This document shows, one piece after another, positions 24,107 to 35,868 of a DNA stretch of 64,000 bases (position 1 is its first letter; every line of letters starts with the position of its first letter). Source of the DNA: Azadirachta indica (taxonomy: Eukaryota; Streptophyta; Magnoliopsida; Sapindales; Meliaceae); NCBI GenBank assembly GCA_022749755.1, contig CM040440.1, positions 11,643,269 to 11,707,268 on the forward strand, read 5' to 3'. The notes beneath the pieces are model-generated. The model saw only the letters and a list, made by a program, of their open reading frames with translations. It made no database searches and was not told where the DNA came from. Both the position numbers and the translations under genes were made by a program.

Positions 24107-24341
24107 CTTGTGTCTTGAAAATCTTGAAGTTACATATCATATTTGGTGTTAGGTTTCTGTCACATTGTTGACAAGGCTTATTATCACGTTAGTTTTGGGT
24201 TGTCACATTGTTGGTAAGGTTCAACATCATGTTTGGTATTGGGTTTTGTCACATCATTGGCGAGGTACACATCAGTTGATATCAGAGCATAACAATGGTT
24301 TCAAGAGTTCTTAGAGCAGGTCGTCTAACGGGTTCACATCA

Positions 24342-25681
24342 CAATGATGAGTAACAAAACATGTGGCACGTCTGTAAACGAAGTCGTTTTTCTAGTCCGA
24401 TTCGTATCTGACGATTTGGGCCCCAAAAATCATAAATTTTCAACTTCTCCATTTTTATAAATAAAATGTATTGTAAGGATCTTCACGCAATGTTAAGTAA
24501 CAAAACTTGTGACTCATCTCAGAACGAAGTTCTTTTTCAAGTTCGTTTTGAGTTTGACAATTACGGCTCTGAAATTGTATGCTTTCAACTTCTCTGTTTT
24601 CCAAAATAAATGCACCGTAACTATTCTCACGTGATTATAAGTAACAAGATGTGTAACTACTCTCAAAACGAAGTCATTTTTCGAGTCCGTAGCACGTTTG
24701 ACAAATTTAGGGTACAAAAAATTACATTTTTAACTTCTCCGTTTTTTAAATAAAATACACTGTAAGGATGCTCTCACGATGGTGAGTAACAAGATATGTG
24801 GCCCACCTCGAAACGAAGTCATTTTTCGAGTTTGTTTTGCATTTAACAATTCTGGCCTCGAAAATTATACGTTTTTAACTTCTTTGATTTTGAAATAAAA
24901 TGCCCCGTAAGGATCTCCATGTGACTACAAGTAACAAGACCTATTGCCCGTCTTGAAATGAAGCCGTTTTTCTCGTCTATTTCGCGTTTGATAATTCCGA
25001 CACCGAAAATAGTACGTTTTCAACTTTTTCATTAAAAAATAAAATGTACTGTTAGGATTCTCACGCAATGGTGAGTAACAAGACGTGTGGCCTGTCTCAA
25101 AATGAAGTCATTTTTCCAGTTCGTCTCATGTTTGACAATTCCCGCCTGAAAATTGTACATTTTCAACTTTTCTGTTTTCAAAATAAAATACGTTGTAACG
25201 ACCTTCACGCAATGGTGAGTAACAAGACGTGTGGTCTGTCTCGAAACAAAATCGTTTTTCTAACCGTTTCGCGTTTGATAATTTCGCCCCGAAAATTGTA
25301 CATTTTCAACTTCTTTATTTTCAAAATAAAATGCGTCATAACAATGTTCACACAATGGTAAGTAACAAGACGTGTGGCACGTCTGGAAACGAAGTCGTTT
25401 TTCAAGTTTACTTTATGTTCGACAACTCCAGCCCCGAAAATTGTTCGTCTTCAACTTCTCTGTTTTCAAAATAAAATGTACAGTAAGGATCCTCACTCAA
25501 TGGTGAGTAACAAGACATGCAGCCCATCTCAAAGTGAAGTCGTTTTTCTAGTTTGTTTCACATTTGACAATTACAGCTTCGAAAATTTTGTATTTTCAAA
25601 TTCTCCATTTTCGAAATAAAATACATCGTAACAATATTCATGCGATGGTGAGTTACAAGACATGTGGTCATCTCGAAACAA
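24342..25681. repeat. 144-bp satellite, block D
   Basis: About 9.3 monomers. This block gives the cleanest period measurement: gtaac motifs at 24786, 24931, 25075, 25219 and 25362 are spaced 145, 144, 144 and 143 bp. It continues block C across the family-3 insertion and is itself ended by a solo family-4 LTR. Confidence 0.95.
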
Positions 25682-26454
25682 AAATACTGAAAAATGGAGT
25701 TTTGCAGAAAAATTAACGTTTGCTAAAGAAAAATAGGTTACTAAACTTTATTATAAATATTAACAATAAAGGGACACAGAAATACCACCCTAAAATTGTT
25801 ATTAAAGGTTGTAGAGCTTAAAAGAAAATACTCATCACTCTATGGAAACTTTTCCAAGAGATATAGAGTATAAAATACAAGAATTTTAATAAACTCAACT
25901 TTAAAACCAGTTAATTTCAATATTACATACTTGAAACTTTTATATTGGCTCTTACAAGGAAAAAAAATGTTAAAGGTTAGGCCAACAACTATTAGAAATT
26001 TCAATGGTTAGGCCAACACATTACCTAACTTTAACAAATGAATACAAACATTTAAAATTCTTTAAAAATAAAACAAAATAGTTAAGACTTTGAATTACAA
26101 CTCACCAAATCCTTCTATCATGTAGAAATTAAATAAAACACATTGAATTTAAGTTAAAAAATCTTTAAAATCTGTTCATCCAAATTCTACTTTGAAAATA
26201 AACATGTTGTGAAGAAGTTGTCATAACTTTTTCTAGAAAACTTCAAATGCTAAACCGTAAAATTCTATAAAAAGCTTACTTCTTCAAATTTGTAGTGGTA
26301 CCAACCTTTTTCTGAAATATTACTTCAGTAAATATAGTTTAAATTCCGACATTACCTCTCTGACAGTGTCTTCACAACTTAGTAAATTAGGGTAATCTTC
26401 TTTTACTTAATGGCACTTAAGTTCTAGTCTTGTTGTTCGGACACTCCTGTGTCA
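25682..26454 (-). mobile_element. Solo family-4 LTR in satellite
   Basis: A 773-bp reverse-oriented family-4 LTR (aaatactgaaaaatgg ... cactcctgtgtca), with its TG end decayed to AA. The flanks are aacaa (25677-25681) and aatga (26455-26459). Both are single-step CpG decay products of AACGA, the sequence expected at this place in the monomer (cgaaacgaag), so they are a plausible decayed target duplication. Confidence 0.82.
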
Positions 26455-28180
26455 AATGAAGATGTACGGTCCAAAAATCGTACGTTTTCAACTTCTCTGT
26501 TTTCGAAATAAAATTCACCGTAACGATCTTGACGCGATGGTGAGTAACAAGATGTGCAGCCTGACTCGAAACGTCTCGAAACGAAGTCATTTTTCGAGTT
26601 CATTTCACGTTATACAATTCCGGCCCTAAAAATCGTATTTTCTAAACTTCTCTGTTTTAAAATAAAATTCACCGTAATGATCTTGACGTGATGGTGAACA
26701 ACAAGATGTGCGACCTGTCTCGAAACAAAGTCGTTTTCTAGTCCGTTTCGCATTTGACAATTCCGACCCCGAAAATCGTACGTCCTCAACTTCTTGACTT
26801 TCAAAATAAAATGCACCATAAGGATCTTCATGTGATGATGAGTAACAAGGCGTCAGACCGTTTTGAAACGAAGTCGTTTTTTTTGTCTGTTTCGCATTTG
26901 ACAATTCCGGCCCCAAAAATTATACGTTTTCAACTTCTTCATTTTGAAATAATATGCACTATAAGGATCCTTACGCGATTGTGAATAACAAGACGTTCGG
27001 CCAGTCTCAAAATGAATTCGTTCTTAGACTCCGTTCCGCGTTTGACAACACCGAAAATCGTATGTTTTCAACTTCTTCGTTTTCAAAATAAAAAGCACCG
27101 TAGCGATCTTTACGTGATGATAAGAGACAAGACGTGCGGCCTGTCTCGAAACAACATCATTTTTTTAGTCCGTTTTGCATTTGACAATTCCAGCCCCGAA
27201 ATTGTATGTTCTCAACATTTATGTTTTTGAAATAAAAAGTACCAAAACGATCCTAACGCGATGATGACTAACAAGACGTTCAGCCCGTCTTGAAAAAAAG
27301 TCGTTTTTCGAGTCCGTATCACGTTAGACAATTCCAACCCCGAAAATTATATGCCTTCAACTTCTCCATTTTCGAAATAAAATGTACCGTAAGGATCCTT
27401 ATGCGATGGTGAGTAGTGAGACGTGTAGCCTGTCTTGAAACAAAGTAGTTTTCTAAGTTCGTATTGTGTTATTCCAGCCTCGAAAATTGTACATTTTCAA
27501 CTTTTCTGTTTTTGAAATAAAATTCAATGTAATGATCCAGACGTAATGGTGAGTAACGAGATGTGCGGCCGCTCTCGAAATAAAATCATTTTTTAAGTCC
27601 GTTTCGCGTTTGACGATTTCGGTACCACAAATCATACGTTTTTAACTTTTCCATTTTTGAAATAAAATGCACCATAATGATCCAAACGTGATAGTAAGTA
27701 ACAAGATGTGTAGCCCGTTCCAAAATAAAATCATTCTTCGAGTCCGTTTTGCGTTTGACAATTTCAGTCCCAAAAATCGTATGTTTTCAACATTTACGTT
27801 TTTGAAATAAAAAGCACCATAACGATCATAACAAGATGAAGACTAACAAGACGTTTGGCCTGTCTTGAAACAAAGTCATTTTTCGAGTCCGTATCACGTT
27901 AGACATTTCCAGCCTCGAAAATTGTACGCTTTCAACTTCTCCGTTTTCAAAATAAAATGCACTTCTCCGTTTTCAAAATAAAATGCACCGTAAGAATCCT
28001 TACGCGATGGCGAGTAATAAGACGTGCGGCCTGTCTCGAAATGAAATCGTTTTCTCAGTTTGTTTTGCGTTATACAATTCCGGCCTCAAAAATTGTACGT
28101 TTTCAACTTTCTGTTTTTGATATAAAATTTACTGTAATCATCCAGATGCGATGGTGAGTAACGAGATATGCGACCGGTCT
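26455..28180. repeat. 144-bp satellite, block E
   Basis: About 12 monomers. A local duplication of the cttctccgttttcaaaataaaatgcac segment lies at 27935-27986. The block ends in the gaccggtct segment of a monomer, where the family-1 array begins. Confidence 0.93.
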
Positions 28181-29009
28181 TGATACGAACCCCGAGTATA
28201 TTAAACTTGAAATCCAATATCTTTACGCATGGAAGCAACCTCTTGGAAAGGTAAATCAGATTCACTCAAGCCTGCAACCCAATTTCAACTTGTGAAATAG
28301 AACCTTAGAATAAATACTCTCAAAGTAATTAGCTTTGATTGTAAGAACCTTAATTCAAGCAAGAATCAAAACAAGAGAAAACACTCTCAATTTTATTTCA
28401 TTCGAAAAAGTAATTCATGCCTCCATGGGAGCATGTGGTTGAATATATAAGGGTATAAGAGATAAGTAAGCCTAATTGGAGTGTTTGGCCACAAAATTAA
28501 ACTTATTCTAACTTAAAATAAAATAAACTGAATTTCGGCTTAATAATTAGTGTTAATAGCCCAAACACATAACAAACTATAAATATATATTTATAAATAA
28601 GATTAAAATAGATAATGGAATTGAACAGCAACTTAGCCCAAACTGGCACATGGAATCCGAAACTTGCATCATGATGACGATCTGATTCGAACTGCAATTA
28701 AAAGACTTGAACATCCTTGCTTAGCCTTGAGACATCATTCAAATATGGCCTTATACAAATTTAAGAAGTTGAATTCCGTAGAAGCTTTAATCTTCAGGTT
28801 TTGCCTTCTTGTACTTGTGTCAATGTTACCAAGCTCTGATTATTGTCTTGAAGTCAAAGCTTGATATTTGACTCTTTCTTACACTCTTGAATTGTTGCAA
28901 GATCATCCCATTCAATGCATCTTTGAATTTCTTCATTCTTATTTTTGTAACGGGACCATTAGGCAGCTGAATTGGATCATTGCTCTTGTGTGCATCTGTA
29001 TTTGCATCA
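28181..29009 (-). repeat. Family-1 LTR 0 (left end of array)
   Basis: An 829-bp LTR from TGATACGAACCCCGAG to GTATTTGCATCA. A PPT-like purine tract (gagaaacgagag on the minus strand, 29010-29023) sits immediately to its right. It is the 3' LTR of the minus-strand pol at 29010-31702. The pol frame continues 184 bp into it (to 28826). Confidence 0.88.
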
Positions 29010-30406
29010 CTCTCTCGTTTCTCAAGATGATTCGTCCACGAATCTTCACCATCTACATCAAAAGGAGAAAGATCAGCCACATTAAAAGTTGCATTCACAG
29101 TATACTCACCAGGAAGATCCAATTTGTAGGCATTATCATTGATCTTCTCAACAACTTGAAAGGGACCATCTCCTCTTGGATGTAGCTTCGACTTCCTTTG
29201 AGTTGAAAACTTTTCCTTTCACATATGTACCCAAACCCAATCACCAGGCTCGAATACAATGCGCCTTCGTCCTTTGTTTACTTGGCTTGTAATTTGTTGA
29301 TTCTTCTTTTCAATGTTCTTGCCCACATCTGCATTTAGTTTTCTCATCAATTCTACCTTCGTTTTCCTATCTAAGCTAGTTCTTTCATCACAAGGTAAAG
29401 AAACTAAATCCAAAGGGGTTAGTGGGTTAAAGCCATAAACAATTTCAAACGGTGAAAAACCAGTAGTAGAATGCATAACTCTATTATATGTGAATTCAAC
29501 AAATGGAATGCACTCTTCCCAATTCTTCAAATTCTTTTGAACAATAGCACGCAACAAATTTTCCAAAGTCTTATTCACAACTTCTGTTTGACCATCAGTT
29601 TGTGGGTGACAAGTAATAGAATATAACAATTTAGTACCCAATTTACTCCACAAAACTTTCCAAAAATGACTTAAAAACTTCACATCTCTATCACTAACAA
29701 TAGTTTTTGGAATGCCATGCAAACGCACTACTTCCTTAAAGAACAGATTTGCAATATTGGTGGCATCATCAGTTTTATTATAAGGTATAAAATGTGACAT
29801 CTTGGAAAACGTATCAACCACTACAAAAATAGAATCTTTCCCCTTTTTTGATCTAGGTAAACTCAAAATAAAATCCATGAAAATATTAGTCCAAGGTTCA
29901 CTAGAAACAGGTAAAGGAGTATACAAACCTTGATTTAAACCTTTAGATTTAGCTTGTTTGCACACAACACATCTATCACAAACTCTTTGCACATCATTTT
30001 TCATTTTAAGCCAATAGAAGTGTTCATCTAAAGTGTCTAAAGTTTTTGTAATGCCAAAATGTCCCATTAAACCACCCCCATGAGACTTTTTTACAAGCAA
30101 TTCTCTCAGAGAACAAATAGGTATGCACAATTTATTTTCTTTAAACAAAAACCCATCCATTCTATAGAACTTACCCTATGCAGCTTTCTCACATGCTTTG
30201 AAAATGCTGGAAAAGTCAGTATCATCATCATAAAGAGTTTTAATATATTCAAATCCAAGCATTCTTGCATCTAAAGCATTAAGTAAAGTATACCTCCTTG
30301 AAAGTGCATCAGCCACAACATTATCTTTACCTTGCTTGTATTTAATCACATAAGGAAAAAGTCTTAATAAATTCGACCCATTTGGCATGTCGTTTGTTCA
30401 ACTTAC
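28826..30406 (-). pseudogene. pol: Family-1 integrase (array copy)
   Basis: Minus strand. 29219-30160 is a 313-codon open integrase. It has the HHCC zinc region (HGGGLMGHFG ... CDRCVVCKQ), a core with the first Asp (IFMDFILSLP), the second ([12 protein letters not shown]) and the Glu (GQTEVVNKT), then [14 protein letters not shown]. It ends at VWVHM, where CGA has become TGA. The same frame resumes at 29122 with [23 protein letters not shown] and runs into the LTR, ending at 28826. Upstream, a TAT-to-TAG stop at about 30173 and a 1-nt insertion near 30360 separate it from RNase H. It is the least damaged integrase of family 1 in the window. There is no chromodomain. Confidence 0.9.
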
Positions 30407-31702
30407 CTTACCCTTTAATGAACTTCAAAGATTGATGGTCAGTATGAATAACAAATTCTTTAGGCCATAAATAAGGCTGCCAATTTTCCAAAGCTCTAAC
30501 CACAGCATAAAGCTCTTTGTCGTAAGTAGGATAATTCAATGAGGTGCCATGGAGCTTTTCACTAAAGTAGGCAATTGGCCTCTTTTCCTGCATAAGAACG
30601 GCCCCAATGTCCAATCCTGATACATCACATTCAAATTCAAAAGTATTAGCAAAGTTAGGCAAAGCAAGAATGGGTGCCTTTCAATAAAGTAAATGCATGC
30701 TCTTGTTCTTTGTCCCACTTAAAAGTACAATTCTTTTTAATTACCTCTGTAAGGGGTGCCGCAATGGTGCTAAAATCTTTTACAAACCGTCTATAAAAAC
30801 TAGCCAATCCATGAAAACTTCTTACCTCACTTACCGATTTAGGAATAGGCCAATTTTTTATAGCACTTACCTTCTCTTCATCAACTTCAATGCCTTGAGC
30901 ACTTACCACGAAACCTAAAAACACAATTCGATCTAAACAAAAAGAACACTTTTTAATGTTAGCATATAACTTTTCTTTCCTCAAAATATCAAGTACAGCC
31001 CTTAAATGTTCTACGTGTTCATTCGAATTTTTGGAATACACAAGGATATCATCAAAGTATACAACAACAAATTTTCCAATTAAATCTTTCAAAACATGGT
31101 TCATAAGCCTCATGAAAGTACTAGGTGCATTAGTTAAACCAAAAGGCATAACTAACCATTCATACAGACCATATTTTGTTTTGAATGCAGTTTTCCACTC
31201 ATCACCCTCTCTCATGCGAATTTGATGATACCCACTTTTCAAATCAATTTTGCTAAAGATAGTAGAACCATATAATTCATCAAGCATATCATCTAGCCTA
31301 GGAATAGGATGGCGATACTTTACCGTAATGTTATTAATTGCCCGACAATCAACACACATACGCCAAGAGCCATCTTTCTTAGGTACCCACAGAACAGGAA
31401 CAGCACATGGACTCATATTTTCTCTAACATATCCCTTGGTTAACAACTCCTCAACTTGCCTTTGAAGCTCTTTTGTCTCCTCGGGATTACTCCTATAGGC
31501 TGATTTATTTGGAATTGAAGTTCCAGGAATAAAATCGATCTGATGCTTGATACCCCTAATGGGCGGCAATTCATTGGGTACCTCCTCGGGAAAAACATCT
31601 TCATAAGCCTGTAAAAGAGAAACAAATGCAGTAGGCAAAGAAGTATTAAGGTCATTAGTATTTAAGTAAAATTCCTTGTACATAAGTACAAGTATACTTT
31701 TG
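30407..31702 (-). pseudogene. pol: Family-1 reverse transcriptase and RNase H (array copy)
   Basis: Minus strand. 30655-31683 (342 codons) contains [60 protein letters not shown] and an intact catalytic [11 protein letters not shown] near 31050, then the thumb and the start of RNase H. A deletion of about 14 nt at 30680 shifts it into 30408-30662, the rest of RNase H ([31 protein letters not shown]), which ends at a CAA-to-TAA-type stop. The protease and all of gag are missing: at 31702 the linker (LMYKEFYL upstream) is fused to LTR sequence. Confidence 0.9.
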
Positions 31703-32415
31703 TTGTGAAATAGAACCTTAGAATAAATACCTTCAAAGTAATTAGCTTTGATTGTAAGAACCTTGATTCAAGCAAGAATCAAAATAAGAGAAAACACTCT
31801 CAATTTAATTTCATTCGAAAAAGTAATTCCCCCTCCATGGGAGCATGTGGCTGAATATATAAGGGTACAAGAGATAAGTAATTCTAATTGGAGTGCTTGG
31901 CCACAAAGATAAACTTATTCTAACTTAAAATAAAATAAACTGAATTTGAGCTTAATAATTAAAGTTAACAGCCCAAACACATAACAAACTATAAATATAT
32001 GTTTATAAATAAGACTAAAATAGCTAATGGGCTTGAACAGCAACTTAGCCCAAACTGATACATGGAATCCGAAACTTGCATCATGATGACGATCTGATTC
32101 GAACTGCAATTAAAAGACTTGAACATGCGTGCTTAGCCTTGAGACATCATTTGAATATGGTCTTATACAAATTTGAGAAGTTGAATTCCATAGAAGCTTT
32201 AATCTTTAGGTTTTTCCTTCTTGTATTTGTGTCAATGTTACCAAACTCTGATTATTGTCTTGAAGTCCAAGCTTGATATTTGACTCTTTCTTACACTCTT
32301 GAATTGTTGCAAGATCATCCCATAAACCTTGAATCATCCCATTCAATGCATCTTTGAATTCAAAATAAGAGAAAACACTCTCAATTTAATTTCATTTTGA
32401 AAAAGTAATTCCCCA
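31703..32415 (-). repeat. Family-1 LTR 1, chimeric and truncated
   Basis: An LTR lacking about 130 bp at its left end (31703), where it is fused to pol with a short ttg overlap. At its right end (32360) it is fused to a second piece of LTR interior (32361-32415, caaaataagagaaaacactc...). The recognition point tcttacactcttgaattg is at 32288. Fusion of two LTR interiors suggests recombination between LTRs. Confidence 0.82.
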
Positions 32416-33800
32416 CAATCATTAAGCCACTTCAACTTGTAAGGATGTGGATGTTTTGAAGTAGGTAACCCCAACTTTTCTACAAGAGTAGTACTAGCAA
32501 CATTAGTTACACTGCCACCATCAATTATCACATCACAAACCCTATCCTTTACAAGACACCTAGTATGGAAGAGATTCTCTCTTTGATCACGTTCTTCCTG
32601 TTGGACTTGCATATTCAAAACTCTTCTTGATACAAGAGCCTTACCACTTTCTGCCATAGTAAATTGATCATCTCCTTCTTCATCACATGCATCTTCAAGA
32701 GTTGGCATCGTCTCTTGTTCATTCTCCTCTTCACTGGCTGAATAATACTCTCCCTCAAGCATGAATATGGTTCTTTGATTTGGCAATCCCGCTTGTAATG
32801 TCCTACACCTTGACATTTAAAACATTTAATATTTCTGGTGTTAGTAGTAGAATCAAGCTTACCCTTATCTTTGCTTGAGTTGGATGTTTTGGGAAACTCT
32901 TTGGATTCAATTTTAGGCTTGGATGATGAAGCTTTATCATCTTTTCTCCAATTTGATTTGAATGAAGAAGTATAAGAGGAAAACTGACTTGTACGACCTC
33001 TCTTTTTCAGTTGCTTCTCAACCTTCAATGCAAGGTGAAGCAAGTCTTCTAGCTCCATATATGGCTGCAATTCAACCACATTAGAAATCTCCTTGTTCAA
33101 ACCATTGAGGAATCTTGCCATTGTAGCTTCATTATCTTCTTCTACATTTGCTCTTATCATTGCTACCTCCATCTCCTTGTAATATTCCTCAACACTCTTA
33201 GACCCTTGAGTGAGATTTTGAAGTCGATTATACAATTCTCTATAGTAGTAGCTTGGTACAAATCTCTTGCGCATGATGGATTTTAGATCTCTCCACTCTT
33301 CAATGGGCCTTTCCCTATTTCTCCTTCGCTTTTGCTTAGTATCATCCCACCAAGTAATAGCATAAGCTTCAAAAACAGCCACGGCAAGCTTCAACTTCTT
33401 GGATTCAGTGTAGTCATTGCAATCAAACACTACTTCAATCTTCGTTTCCCAATCCAAGTATGCCTCAGAATCCATTCTTCCATAAAATGGTGGAATTTTC
33501 AGTTTAACCCCACTGTTGCTATTGTTATTGTTTCTTACCCTCGGTCTCACCTCTTCTTCCTCTCCATTGTCATCAAGCGATTCACTATCATTAAAGCTAA
33601 TTGAGCTCTTCTCGGAACTCGCCTAGTTTGCATGGTTAGATTAGGAGCATTAGGTGGCTGCCCTCTTGTGGCTGAAACCTCCAGCCTCTCTATTCTATCA
33701 ACCAACTCTCCATATTTTCTATTCATTGCTTGCAACAACTCGGTTAACGCTTGGAATCGATCTATCTCACCTTGTGGATTTCTTGGTTGTCCACTCATCC
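32416..33800 (-). pseudogene. gag: Family-1 gag and partial protease, duplicate copy 1
   Basis: Minus strand, ATG at 33796-33798 (MSGQPRNPQGEI). The gag core and CCHC knuckle (CFKCQGVGHYKRDC) lie in 32615-33550. A 7-nt deletion near 33600, absent from copy 2, breaks the N-terminal part from the core. After the knuckle a 1-nt deletion moves the linker and protease start ([36 protein letters not shown]) to the frame 32343-32816. There the protease is cut by LTR sequence at 32415. RT, RNase H and integrase are absent: a gag-only derivative unable to complete its own cycle. Confidence 0.88.
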
Positions 33801-34645
33801 TGCAAGACAGTTAATAAAGCAAAAGAATAATTTCCTCACTTCACTCCCTTACGTGTTTCACTCAAGTAATATTATCACTCAAGTTCGCTCGTGTTTCTCA
33901 CTTTATTTATGGCTTTTCTCTAGATAAGCTCACACTAAACCTTTTTTCACTCTAATTCTCTTATTAAGATTAGTTGCAAAAATCAAAATTTATACAAACT
34001 TACTAAATACAATGAAAAGTAAAATAAAACTAATTTAGATAGGCAACAAATTGGGAAAGCACAAGGACTAGGAAATAGATTTTAGAAATGATAAAGGAAA
34101 TATTAAGACCAAAGAAAAAAAAGAATTCAGTGAAGGAATAAGAAAGTCAACCAAAAATTATGGAAAGATTAGGAAGCAAATCCTATCTTATTTTGGAATG
34201 TAGGCTTGATTTGGTCAAACTCCTTGAAGTAATTTGATTTTTCTTTTTATTCTCCTTATTTTCGTTCAACACCTGCCCCCCCCCTTTTTTTTTTTTTCTT
34301 CTCTTGGCCAAATGCTCTGCTTTTCTCTTCTCTTTTTTTTTTAATTTTTTTTTTACTTCCAAGCACGTAGGAGTGACCAAACAAAAATAAATAAAAAGAG
34401 ACACAAAAGAAACGAATTAGACAAAGACTAAATCAACTGAATTGGAGATTGATATAACCCAAACTTGACTTGCTGTGAATTGAAAGGAAACCCTCTTCTT
34501 TTTTTTTTTTTTTTTGATATAATAGACACAAAAAAAATGAAAATAAATAGAATTGAAGCAAAACAGACTCAGAAACTAAAGAAACAAATAGACAAATTTG
34601 AAAGACGATATAACCTGATTTAGAGCCGTAGCTCTGATACCAAAT
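33801..34645 (-). mobile_element. Family-1 leader and PBS, duplicate copy 1
   Basis: Leader between gag and LTR 2 with the initiator-Met-type primer site (tttggtatcagagc on the minus strand, 34632-34645) adjacent to the LTR. It contains the purine tract A(n)G9 at 34276-34300 and conserved candidate splice sites. Open frame 34183-34404 is low-complexity leader, not a gene. Confidence 0.8.
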
Positions 34646-35467
34646 TGATACGAACCCCGAGTATATTAAACTTGAGACCCAATATCTTTACGCATGGAAG
34701 CAACCTCTTGGAAAGCTAAATCAGATTCACCCAAATCTGCAACCCAATTTCAAATTGTGAAATAGAACCTTAGAATAAATACCTTCAAAGTAATTAGCTT
34801 TGATTGTAAGAACCTTGATTCAAGCAAGAATCAAAACAAGAGAAAACACTCTCAACTTAATTTCATTCGAAAAAGTAATTCCCCCTCCATGGGAGCATGT
34901 GGCTGAATATATAAGGGTACAAGAGATAAGTAATTCTAATTGGAGTGCTTGGCCACAAAGATAAACTTATTCTAACTTAAAATAAAATAAACTGAATTTG
35001 AGCTTAATAATTAAAGTTAACAGCCCAAACACATAACAAACTATAAATATATGTTTATAAATAAGACTAAAATAGCTAATGGGCTTGAACAGCAACTTAG
35101 CCCAAACTGACACATGGAATCCGAAACTTGCATCATGATGACGATCTGATTCGAACTGCAATTAAAAGACTTGAACATGCGTGCTTAGCCTTGAGACATC
35201 ATTTGAATATGGTCTTATACAAATTTGAGAAGTTGAATTCCATAGAAGCTTTAATCTTTAGGTTTTTCCTTCTTGTATTTGTGTCAATGTTACCAAACTC
35301 TGATTATTGTCTTGAAGTCCAAGCTTGATATTTGACTCTTTCTTACACTCTTGAATTGTTGCAAGATCATCCCATAAACCTTGAATCATCCCATTCAATG
35401 CATCTTTGAATTCAAAATAAGAGAAAACACTCTCAATTTAATTTCATTTTGAAAAAGTAATTCCCCA
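34646..35467 (-). repeat. Family-1 LTR 2, with fused LTR fragment
   Basis: LTR from TGATACGAACCCCGAG (34646) to gcatctttgaatt (35412), missing the last roughly 85 bp. It is followed by the same 55-bp LTR-interior fragment (35413-35467) as in copy 1. It serves as the 5' LTR of copy 1 and the 3' LTR of copy 2. Confidence 0.85.
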
Positions 35468-35868
35468 CAATCATTAAGCCACTTCAACTTGTAAGGATGT
35501 GGATGTTTTGAAGTAGGTAACCCCAACTTTTCTACAAGAGTAGTACTAGCAACATTAGTTACACTGCCACCATCAATTATCACATCACAAACCCTATCCT
35601 TTACAAGACACCTAGTATGGAAGAGATTCTCTCTTTGATCACGTTCTTCCTGTTGGACTTGCATATTCAAAACTCTTCTTGATACAAGAGCCTTACCACT
35701 TTCTGCCATAGTAAATTGATCATCTCCTTCTTCATCACATGCATCTTCAAGAGTTGGCATCGTCTCTTGTTCATTCTCCTCTTCACTGGCTGAATAATAC
35801 TCTCCCTCAAGCATGAATATGGTTCTTTGATTTGGCAATCCCGCTTGTAATGTCCTACACCTTGACAT
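35468..35868 (-). pseudogene. pol: Family-1 gag-protease linker and protease start, copy 2
   Basis: Continues the gag of copy 2 in the shifted frame: NQRTIFMLEGEYYSASEEEN, an acidic stretch, [27 protein letters not shown] (protease catalytic Asp), then KLKWLNDCGE, where LTR sequence interrupts at 35467. The protease is cut shortly after its active site, so it cannot fold. It is identical in layout to copy 1. Confidence 0.85.

Larger units (their letters stand above)
22610..24341 (+). mobile_element. Family-3 deletion derivative in satellite, with target duplication
   Basis: Starts TGATGTGAATAAAG. An LTR runs to 24274 (gaggtacacatca), followed by a primer site (ttgatatcagagc, 24276-24288) and about 45 bp of leader (cataacaatggtttcaagag...). 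Then comes only the last 11 bp of a second LTR (ggttcacatca, 24331-24341). The flanks are gaatg and caatg, a 5-bp target duplication with one mismatch, and the satellite continues in phase. Almost the whole internal region and 3' LTR were deleted after insertion. It carries a nested family-2 LTR at 23283-24106. Confidence 0.85.

Noticed and set aside
34183..34404. Lys-rich 73-codon frame (minus), repeated at 37243-37467
   Set aside because: It is the untranslated family-1 leader with its homopolymer tracts. The plus-strand copies have no such frame.
34632..34645. tRNA-like sequences next to LTRs
   Set aside because: These are short primer-binding sites complementary to tRNA 3' ends, not tRNA genes. 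No cloverleaf surrounds them.
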